NCBI RefSeq assembly: GCF_946479755.1
Contig: NZ_CAMLHC010000019.1
Location: 1-64,000 of the forward strand
DNA length: 64,000 nucleotides
Direction: 5' to 3'
Source: an uncultured Chitinophaga sp.
GTDB lineage: Bacteria; Bacteroidota; Bacteroidia; Chitinophagales; Chitinophagaceae
Shown: one piece after another, positions 10,099 through 22,000 of the stretch
Position numbering within the stretch: position 1 is the stretch's first letter
Layout of the letters: each line of letters starts with the position of its first letter
Notes under the pieces: model-generated
Seen by the model: only the letters and a program-made list of their open reading frames with translations
Database searches by the model: none
Told to the model about the DNA's origin: nothing
Position numbers and translations under genes: made by a program

Positions 10099-13000
10099 TC
10101 AGGACTCTTCCTGTTGAATGGTAGTACGTTCAGCATCTCCCTGCAAAACAATCTCTCCGACGGGGATATCCATTTTATGCAGGACAACATGCAGAATGGT
10201 ATCGTAGTAGGAAATCATTAGCGCCAGCGTCTCCGCTTCATACATCCTGCTGTTGGTAATAAAGGATATTGCCAGGGCACCATCGGTTTCCCGGGCAGCA
10301 ATATGTAATCCGTATTCCGGGGTAACCGGGGCTGCATAGCTGACAGGTGGGAAACCCATTGCATTTAGTTCCTGGTCCGCCTCAATAATATTTTCAAATG
10401 CAAAGTGGACTTCGATTATCTGGTTGCCTCTTTCTGCCAGGTTAACAATATCATTAAACTGGTAGTCCTGGTTCTCCAGCGCTTCCAGTACACACTCCCT
10501 GACCTCCCGCAACAGATCACGGAACGGCTGTTCATGGCTGACAGCCATCCTCAGGGGGAGCACATTGACGAAGGTTCCCACCATCCCACTTAGTTGTTCA
10601 TGCGTTCTGCCTGTCACATCTGTTCCCAGGAGAATGTCCGATTGCCCTGACATCCTGGACAGCAGCACATAACATACGGCGGCCAGGAACATAAAGGGCG
10701 ACACCTCCAGCGTGGCAGCTGCATCTTTTAATTTAAGATATCTCTCGCGGTCTACATCCAGCGTTTTACTATAGGCATAACTACCGTATGCAGGGTCATT
10801 TGCAGGCATAAGGGACATATTCAACGGGCATAGTTCACCGGACAACTTCTTCGTCCAGAAATCTTTCTGTTTCTCCATAAAAGGATACCGGCTCCGCTGC
10901 CATTCCGCATAGTCGAGATAACGCAGCGCTACCGGTGGCAGCTGCTCTCCGCGATATATTTTCACAAAATCGCTAATCAGGATATCCAGTGACAGCGCAT
11001 CACATACAATATGATGGATATCCACCAACAGAAAGGCGTCATTTGCCGGCAAAACAACTACCGCAACGCGGATTAGCAAATCAGCCGACAAATTGAACGG
11101 GCGGATAAAATATTGCATAGCCTGTTCTACAGACGAAAAATTCTCCAGCAGCTCCGGCTCAAAATACGGATCAGCATTCAGCCGCTGTCGTACCCCCTCC
11201 ATTGTGAGGAAAAAGTTCGTTTTCAGGTTATCATGCCTTTCGATCAACTTCCGGAAAGATGCGCGGATGTTGCCTATATCCATTTCACCGGTTATCTGCA
11301 GCACCGAGTTGACATTATGAACCGTACTTTGTTTATGCAGATACTGGAGATAAAAAAGCCGTTCCTGTGCGGCGGAGGTAACATAGTACTCCTTATCCGC
11401 AGCCCTTTCAACCGGCGGCAACTGCTGCCGCACACCACCAGACAGGAGGCGAGCTAACTGCCGAATGGTAGGATGTTCGAAAATCAGGCCTATCCCGACA
11501 TTAACAGCGAATGCGGTCCTGATATTATTCACAACGTGAAATGCCTTTATAGAATGACCTCCCAGCTCAAAGAAATTTTTATCCGTGCTGATGGCTCCGG
11601 CATCTTTTTTCAACACTTCCGCCCATATAGCCGCCAGTTTCCGCTCCGTTTCATTGGCCGGCGCGGTATACGCATCCCCGATGCCAAATAATGGTGCGGG
11701 CAATGCCTTCCTGTCAAGTTTTCCGCTTGACGTAAGCGGGAGTTGCGGCAAATGGACGAAATAGGCGGGGACCATATACGCCGGCACTTTATCCATCAGA
11801 AAATCTTGCAACGCTTTCACCATTAAGGTGACCGCTGAAACATAATACGCCACCAGGTACTTGTCGCCATCATTTTCGAAGACAGTCACCACCGCCTCCC
11901 TGATAGCCTCATGCTGCAACAGGCGGTTCTCTATTTCCTCCGACTCAATTCTGTAGCCTCTAATTTTTACCTGGTTATCTATTCTGCCCAGATAGGCGAT
12001 ATTCCCATCCGGCAGCCAGCGGGCCAGGTCACCGGATGCATACATCCGTTCCCCGGGGAGACAGGCATTACAGGTAAATTTTTCAGCCGTTAAATCTGGA
12101 TTATTCAGATAGCCGCGCGCCAGCCCCTTTCCGGCAATATGTAGCTCCCCTGGAACACCATAAGGAACAGGTCGCTTTTTACTATCCAGTATATACAGTC
12201 TGATATTATCAATGGGCATCCCTATCGGAATTCTCCGGTAATTACCGGTAAACGTGCATTCAAAACAGGATACTTCAATACTGGCCTCCGTGGGCCCGTA
12301 GAGGTTGATAAGCTTCGTCCGGAAATTGTTATATAGGGTTCTCCCAAACAATGCTACCTGCTCCGCCTTCAGCTCTTCTCCGCTGCACATCACCAGTTTA
12401 AGGTGCTTCAGGTTGTCATATGCCTGGCTGGTTTCCGTATATCCCAGGAACAAACCAAGCATGGAAGGCACAAAATGTATAACGGTTACACCATATTGTT
12501 TCACCAATGCCATCAGCTCATCCGGCGCCTTTTCCGCGCCCGGCGGAGGTAAATACAGGGAAGCCCCGGTATGTGCCCACCAGAAAAGCTCCCCAACTGA
12601 AACGTCGAATATGACGGGTGTTTTCTGGATCAGCACATCTGCCGCCGTTATCGGATAATTTTTCTGTATCCAGTTCAGCCTGTTGATCACTCCATGATGC
12701 TCTACTGTTACCCCCTTTGGGATACCGGTTGAACCTGACGTATAGATCACATAGGCAGGATCAGTGCCGCGCAGCGGCCGGCCGATTTGTGGCCGTGATA
12801 CAGGCAGATGGTCTATGACCGCCATCGCCCCGTCCAGGTCAATCCCGCCGGAATAGTTTACCGGGAGGCTTGCCAGGAAACGGCCACGGGTAATAACAAC
12901 AGCCAGTCCGGCGTCTTTTACAATCGCATTGATCCTTTCAGCGGGGTAATGCGGATCTATCGGCACATACGCACCGCCAGCTTTCAGTATCCCAAATACA

Positions 13001-16000
13001 GCCGGTATCAGCAATGCCTCTCTTTCCAGCATAACGCCTGCCAGGCTGCCAGGCTCAATACCCGCGTCCAGCAGATAGGCCGCTATCTGATTGCTTTGCT
13101 GGTCCAACTGGCGATAGGTGATCACCGTAGTACCATATAATAAGGCATTGGCATCAGGCGTGCGCGCCACCTGCGCTTCAAACAGGGAAATCAGTGTTTC
13201 CGTGGCCGGATAGTCAGCATTGGTACTATTGTTTACGTGATGCAGCAACGCCTGTTCTTCTTCACGGGGTAGCATATTTATGTCAGACACGCAGGCGGCG
13301 GGATTTGCCGCCATGTTCTTCAATACCTCCTTAAAACAGCGCAGCACTTGACCCACAACGGCGGGGTCATATACGCCGGCGTTAAAACTGCAACGGATAG
13401 TCAGGGCTTTACCGGGAAAAACAGTGACATACAGGTCGTAATTTACCTTTTCAAAAACTTCAATCCCGTTGATAATAAAAGAAGATGTCCCCTGCCGGTT
13501 TTCCTCCGCGGCAGGACCCTGAATTTCATCGGCCACCGGATAGTTTTCAAAAATCAGGATATGATCCAGCAGGTTCCTCCCGGAACCACTGGCAGCCTGC
13601 ACTTCAGACAACGGACAGTGATGATATTGTTCTCCTTTGACAGCATTTTCCTGCACGCGTTTCAGCAGATCACTGATGGTATCAGTGTCTTCATAATTAA
13701 TACGTACCGGTACCGTATTAATAAACAACCCTATATAATCCTCGATGCCTTCAATCTCAGGAGAGCGGCCAGACACAACAGACCCAAATACCACATCACC
13801 GGTATTATTGTACCTGGAAAGCATCACTCCCCAGGCTACCTGTAATATGGTATAAAGGGTTACATCGTGCGTAACGGACATCTGATGCAATAACCTTTCT
13901 ATTTCCGTACCTGGCACTATTTCCAGCGACTGCTGCAGGTAAGGGGGATGATCTCCGGATGGCGCTTCCCGCTGAGGCAACGTTGTCAGGGCTTCGAAAC
14001 CTGCCAGGTACTCCTGCCAATAGGTGATGGCCGACATCCTGTCTTTTTTATGCAGCCATTCAATAAAGCGGGCATATTTTCCTGCAGGCAGCAGTTTTAC
14101 CTGGCGGCCACTCAGTTTACTGTCATAAATATCCCTGAACTCCTTTATGATGATACCCATGCACCAGCCATCCATTATAATATGGTGATGGCTCCAGATG
14201 AAGGAGTACTCATTGGCACCTGTATGAAGTACCGTGAGCCGCATCAGCACATCTCCGGCAAAATCAAAAGACTTTTTCCTGTCCTCCTCCTGGAAGCGGG
14301 ATACAATTTTTTCCTTTCCGGACTCCCGGCATTCCTGCCTGACGTCTTTAAACAGAAAGTCTATTTTTCTTTCCTTCAGGACAATCTGCAACGGCCGCTC
14401 ATACTCGTTATGCAGGAAGAGCGTCCTGAGAATATCATACCGGTCAATCAGGGCGTTCATACTTTCTTCCACTGCATTCACATTCAGCTCACCGGCAACA
14501 GACAACGTCATCTGCTCAAAATAAAGATCCGATTCCGGTTGCATGAGCGCGTGTAGCAGCATGCCTTCCTGCATAGGTGAGAGAAGATACGCGTCACTCA
14601 TCTCATAACGCTGCTGCAATTCATCCAGCAGCCTGGCAGGCAACTTTTTGAAGGACAGATCCGAAGGGCTGAGCAATATCTTTTCCTGCTGCAGGCAGCA
14701 GCTGATTAATGATTCGAGCGTTTCCCGGTAAACCGACATCAATCCGTTAATAGTATCTTCCTTAAACTGTACCGTGCTGTAGATCAGCTGCATTGTCAGC
14801 TGCCCGCCCACCACCTGGCCACTGATATCCCAGTCATGCTCCATCGGTCTGAGTGGATCCAGTTCTTCTCCCCTTGGCTCATCTGCCAGCGAACAAAGGT
14901 CCTGGGGGATATCACTATCAAATTGCCCCAGGTAATTAAAGCTGACGGCTGCCTGCTGTGGCGGCGCCGGAAAATCTGCTGTGAAACGGGGGTCAAGGTA
15001 TCTGTACACAGGATAGTCTTTCCCGTTATCGGGCACACCCCTTAATATTTCCTTTATATGGCGGATAGTGGCAATCGCCGTGCTGTTCCTCTCTGCTGAC
15101 AACACAACAGGGTATATACCGGTGAACCACCCCACCGTACGGCTGATGTTTACTTCCGGCAGTATTTCGTCCCTGCCGTGCGTTTCGAGCTCAATCACCA
15201 GCTCATCCATGCCGAAACAACGATGCACGCTGATCATGAGCGCAGCCAGTAACAAATCATTGATACCGGTATTAAAAGGTTTATGTGCGTCTGTCAGTAA
15301 TTGGGTAGTAGCCTCCCTGCCAAGTAAAAAGGAAACGGTATGGCCCGTTTGCAGCGTGCCCTCTCCATCCGGGAAATCCCTTTTCAACTGCGCAAAAGGT
15401 TGAAGAAGCACGTTTTTCCAGTATGCAGCAGCAGCCTGGTACTGTGGGGTATGAATGTACCGCTGCATACCGGCGGGCCACGAAAGAAAAGCATCTGTTT
15501 TCGGTGGCAGCGCCAGTTTTTTTCCTTCTGTCACCTGATGGTAAAGCGTGGCCATATCTTCAAACAGAATACGCCATGAAACGCCATCTACCACCAGATG
15601 GGAGATAACAATCAGCAGCCTGCTGCCGGACGGCAGGTGAAACAGGGCCAGCTTCATCAACGGCGCGTCGCATATCTTCATACCGGATTGTATGGCAGCG
15701 GCGATAAGAGAAAGATTATGGCCGGCAGGCTGGCTGTTCCGCCAGTCATACTCCTGTAGGGAAACCGGAAGTGTGGTATCGAGATTTTCGACCGTAAATC
15801 CATCTTCATCACGGGTAAACTTCATTCTCAGCGCATCATGATGCTCCTGCACCTTGCCGAAAACTGTCCTTACAACGTCAGCTGTAATACCATGGGGAAA
15901 ATTCAATAATACAGATTGGTTGTTATGATCGAAGTGCTCACCGGAAAGAAGGAAGTGACGCCTTTGTATTGGTGACAATACAGCGGATTTACCTGTAACC

Positions 16001-19000
16001 GGCGCCTGATCAGATACCGTCCTGGTAATGCTTAGCCTGCGTGCCAGCTGACGGATAGAAGGATAGGCAAATATATCCTTTATGGCCATATCGTATCCCG
16101 TGCTGCGTAACCGGGTGCGTATCTGAATAGACCTGATAGAATCTCCTCCAAGAGAGAAAAAATTATCTGTCACGCAGATAGGATCGGTTCTCAACACCTG
16201 CTTCCATACGTCATGCAATACCTTTTCCTCCGCTGACTGCGGCAGGATGACTTCTTTTACCGTCCCGGCCGCCGGCCCCGGCAGCGCTTTCTTATCTATC
16301 TTTCCATTGGCGGTCAAAGGGAATGTCGCCAGCTGGATAAAATATTGAGGAATCATATAGTCCGGGAGTTTCTCCGCCATAATGTCCCGGATCTCCGCAG
16401 GATCGAGCCGCCGGCTGCTTTTAAAATATGCGTAAAGGCGGCGCTCCTCTCTCCGGGCCATCACAAGTGCTTCCTCTATTTCGGGAATAGCTGACAACAC
16501 CTTTTCCACCTCGCCGGTCTCAATCCGGTAGCCATTTATTTTCACCTGGTCATCCTGCCGGCCCATCATTTGCAAATTACCGTCGGGCAACCATTTCCCC
16601 AGGTCGCCGGTTTTATACATTTTTTCACCGGCGGCAAACGGATTATCTATAAACCGCTCCCGGTTTAACTGTGGCCGCTGGTAATACCTGCCCACTCCAC
16701 TCCCGCCGATATAGATATCTCCCGGCACGCCGACAGGTTGCAGTTGCTTCCACTTATCCAGCACATACATGGTCATATTAGCCATTGGCCGACCAATAGG
16801 TACAACAGCGGAAGGCGGCATATCTGTTACATCACCTTCAAAATAACTGGTATCTATCGTTGTTTCTGTAAGGCCATAACTGTTTATCACCCTTATATTG
16901 CTGCCAAGTCGCCGCATAATCCGCCCGAAGTCGCCCGCCCGGCATATATCGGACCCGATAATCAGCAGCCGGAGAGAAGACATGTCTGCACCGGTGTCGT
17001 AGAGGTACTCCATCAACGGAACGATCAATGCCGGAGTAGACTCAAAAACAGTGATGGCGTGCTTGCCCAGGAGGCTAGCCAATTCCGGGAAGTCAAGCCT
17101 TACAGTTTCTGAACACAGCACCATTTTCCCGCCATTCGGGAGTACCCTCCCTATATCCCCCATAAAAACATCAAACCCGATACTAGCCATCTGCAACAGG
17201 TTCACAGGAAACTCCCGCAGCTTGTAGGCATGCTGCCATGCATAAACAGCATTGGCATACTGTTTATGCTGAATAGCCACCGCTTTAGGTATTCCCGTAG
17301 AGCCGGAGGTGTATATCATGTATGCCAGGTCATCACCCGAGGCAGGATGCACCATATTCTCCAAAGGGAAACGGTCCAGCACTTTTTCATTGTAGCAGAA
17401 ATCCTGTGGGGCACCTGGGGAAGACAGGTCATTAAAGTAAAAACAGGGCACATTCATCCCTTCGCGCCGCAGCAGCTCCGTCGTTTGCGCCAACAGGGAC
17501 TGTTGCGTAATGACCAACCGTGGTTGGACATCACGGATAATATATGCCAGCCGGCCTTCCGGAGTAGACGGCACCACCGGCACAAAAGCAGCACCGGCCT
17601 TCCATATTCCCACAACCGCCTCTATTACAGATACTGCCTTGTCCATAAACACAATCACCAGGTCATTCTGTGCCACACCCACCTCCTTCATAAAATGAGC
17701 CAGCTGATTGGACCTGCCGTTCAGTTCCCCGTACGCCAGTGCCGCGTCCCCCATCACCACAGCAGTAGCTAATGGCATGCGGGCCGCTTGCTCCTCAAAC
17801 ATGCCGACTATTGTACGGTCATCGGGAAATAGGACGGCAGTATCATTAAAAGTATGCAGCAGGGTTTCTTTCTGCGCTGCTGCTATCATTTCAATGTCCC
17901 CCACACGCATTTCCGGCGCTATAGCTATCTGCTCCAGCACTTTTGCGTAGTGGTCCAATACCCCGCTTATCACTGCGGGGTCATATACGTTGCTGTTAAA
18001 ATCGCACCGGATGATCAATTCCTTTCCGGGAATAAGGGATACCGACAAGTCATAGTTATCTTTCGCGAAGATCTCTACCCCTTCTACCCGGAAGAAATCA
18101 TCGTCCCCCGAAATCTGGTTCCGCACTTCATCAGCTATGGGGTAATTTTCAAAAACCATGATATGATTGAAGAGATTCCTCCCCGGTGTACATTCTGACT
18201 GAATCGCGGACAACGGATGATGATGGTGTGGCGCCGCTTCCAACACCGCACGCTGCGTGTCCTGCAGCAGCTGGCAAACAATATCATCCTGGCGGCAGAC
18301 AATACGTACCGGTACCGTATTAATAAACAGGCCCACCATATCTTCCACGTTATCTATCTCCGGAGAACGGCCCGATACCACGGAGCCAAATACCACATCC
18401 TCCGTATTATTGTATTTAGACAATACAATTCCCCAGGCCACCTGCAGTATGGTATACAAAGTGACACCATACCTGCCGGAAATATGGTTCAACAGCTGTT
18501 CATTTTTCGAGTGAACAGCTATTTCCCCGGATGCAATTACACAGGGTAATTCATCTGACAGCAACACCTCTTTGCGGTTCAATGTCACCGGCTGCTCATA
18601 CCCATCCAGGTATTGTTTCCAGTAATTGGCGGCCAGTTCCTTATTTCGTTTTTCCAGCCACCGGATAAAAACAGCATATGCACCCGCAGACACCAGGGTG
18701 ACCGGCCTTCCTGCCGCTTTCGCCGTATAAATTTCCCTGAATGCCTTCATGATAATACCGATGCACCAACCATCCATAATAATATGATGATGGCTCCAGA
18801 TAAAGGTGTATCTGGTAACATCCGTACGCAATACTGTTAGCCGCATTAAAACATCGCTGGCCAGGTCAAATGACTGCATCCTGTCTTCCTGCTGACAGGC
18901 TGCTATAACAGCTGCCTTATCTTCACTTCCGCACCGGCCGCGGATATCATGAAAAACGACATCTATTTTCCTTTCCTTTAAAACAACCTGCAGCGGCCGG

Positions 19001-22000
19001 TCATAAACATTAGGCAGAAATATGGTCCTTAGCACGTCATACCGATCCATCAGGCAGTTCATACTTTCCTGCACCAGGCCAATATCCAGCTGCCCTTCAA
19101 TATGGAGTGTCGTTTGCTCGAAGTATTCGTCTGAACCGGGATTCAGGAGAAAGTGAAACAGGATGCCTTCCTGCATGGGAGAAAGCGTGTATACATCCAC
19201 CAACGCATATTCCTGCTGCAAAACATCCAGGATGGCCATCGGCAACTTGTTGCAGGTGATATCCGAAGGACTGAGCATCACTTTTCCGTAGCCGGTGCAA
19301 TGAGCAATTAATTCCTGTAATGCTTTTTTATAAAGCGTCATCAGTTTACTGATAGTATCCGGCCTATACCTGGCTGCGTTGTAATTCAGTTGCAGCGAAA
19401 ACTGTCCGGCTACCACCTGGCCAATAATATCCCATTCATATTCGGCCGCCCTCTCCGGATCTGTTTCCCTTCCCCGTGATTCCTGTGCCAATGAATAAAT
19501 ATCATGTTGCACGTCATCATCAAACTGGCCGAGATAGTTGAAACTCACCGGTGCGGCCGGCAGCCCCCCGGGAAAATCCTTCGCAAAATCCGGATGCAGG
19601 TATTTGTAAATGAGATAGTCCCTCCCATTATCAGGAATGCTTTTCAACGTTTCTTTTACCCCCCTGATCATATCCGTGAGGTTGTTATTGCTTACAGACA
19701 GCCGTACCGGATACAGACTGGTAAACCAGCCGACAGTACGGCTTACGTTAGCGCCCTGTATCTCATCCCTCCCGTGTGTTTCCAGTTCAATCAACAGCTC
19801 GCTGATACCGTACAACTCCTTCACGCTCATCATTAGTGCGGTTAACAGCAGGTCATTGATCCGCGTGGTGAACGCCATATGAACATCTGTGAGCAGGCTG
19901 GCAGTTTCCCGGGTATTTAGCAGGAACGAAGCGGCGCTGTGCTTATTTTCCGGTGAGCCACCGGGGAAATCACATGGCAAAGGCGTGAATGGCCTGCCAA
20001 GAATATCCTTCCAGCAGGTAGTGCTGAACTCCGCACTGTCCGCATGCTTTTGCAGGCAGGACCGCCAGTGCAGGAAAGCATCTGTTTTTAAGGGGAGAGA
20101 CAACGGCTGCTGCGCTTCTACCTGCCTGTACAGGGTAGCAATATCTTCAAAGAGGATACGCCAGGAGACACCATCAATAACCAGATGCGAAACAACGATT
20201 AACAACCGGCTTCCATCGGGAAGATGGAAAAGGCCCAGCTTCACCAGCGGAGCTGATCCCAGATCCATACCCGCCTGTATTTTATCAGCCTGCCTGCCCA
20301 GCTTTCCATGGCCGTCCGGCTCTTTTTTCCAATCGTATTCTTCCAGGGAAACAGCTATCTGCGGAGCAAGGTTCTCCTGGCAAACTTCTCCCTGTTCATA
20401 TACAAAAATCATCCGCAGCGCATCATGATGTTCCTGTAGCTTTTGAAAAATAATGCGCACCGTATCCCCGGAAATACCGATGGGGAAATTCAATAATACA
20501 GATTGATTATAATGATCGGCATGATTTCCCGAAACGTCGAAGTGCCTTTGCTGTATGGGAGTAAGTTTAGATCTCCCGGTAACCGCCAACTGGTCAGACA
20601 CAGCGTTAATCTCCTTCAGTTTCTTTGCCAGCCCGCGAATGGTCTGATCGGTAAAAAGATCTTTAACGGACATATCATAACCGGCAGCACGTAACCTGGA
20701 TTTAATCTGTATAGATTTAATGGAGTCGCCACCCAACAGGAAGAAGTTATCCGTAACGCCTATATTTTCCGTTCTGAGCACCTGACGCCATACCTGATGC
20801 AATATCTGCTCCCGGGCTGTCTGCGGGGCAATGAGCTCCTTTAGGGTATCCGGTGCCGGTAAAGGCAACGCTTTCTTATCTACTTTCCCATTGATCGTTA
20901 AAGGAAATTTCTCCAACCGGATAAAGTATTGCGGAATCATGTAATCCGGCAACCGCTCCGCCACCAGCTGGCGCAATATTGCTGTTTCATATGCCTGTGT
21001 TGCTGTAAACCAGGCACACAGCAGCTTTTCACTACCAGCTACCAGTACTACCACATTTTCCATACCTGCAACAGATAACAGGGCTTTCTCCACTTCACCG
21101 GTTTCAATCCTGGCGCCTCTTACTTTAACGAGGGAGTCGTTTCTTCCCAGAAAGGCAATATTGCCGTCCTCCAGCCAATATCCTATATCCCCCGTCCGAT
21201 AGATAACATTGTATCCGGGTTCGTTTTTATCATTATATGGATTGTCTACAAATTTCCGTTTTGTTTCCTGGCTATTGTTCCAATAGCCTTTTCCAACCGC
21301 TATGCCCGCAATACAGATCTCTCCCTTCACACCTACCGGGCATAATTTCAGATCCTGGTTCAGAATGTGCAGGTGGATATTGGGTAAAGGCTTACCAATA
21401 GGGATATTAGTCACATCCGTACCAGGAAGGTCTACCGGAATAATGTAGGCCGTCACATCGTCTGAAGTCTCCGCTGGTCCGTAAGCATTCACCAGGGGTA
21501 TCTCCGGGAATACGCGGTACCATTCCGCTACCTGGTCCGTTGTGATTTTTTCTCCGCAGGTAATGAACCATCTCAGCGCTACTTTTGCCATGGTATCATC
21601 GAAGGCGGCAACCAGCGATTTCACCATCGACGGCACCAGTTCCAGCAGGGTAATATTAACGGTTTGCAGTAACAGTGCCAGCCGTTGCGGGTCCAGCACG
21701 TCTTCCCGGTCTACAATGTGGGTACAGCCGCCCGTAATCAGCAACATCAGCGCCTGCACCACGTAGATATCAAAACTACATTCGGCGGTTTGCGCAAACC
21801 TGTCCGCCTCACCCAGGTGAAGCAGCTCTATTAATCCCCTGAAATGGTTGACCATTCCCTGATGATGCAACAAGACGCCTTTGGGTTCTCCTGTGGATCC
21901 GGAAGTATAAATGCAATAGGCCAGGTCAGCCGCTGCAGGAGCGGTGGACAGATTCCCAGCGCCATAACCCCAAAACGGCTGACCAGGATCTGCAGCGTCC

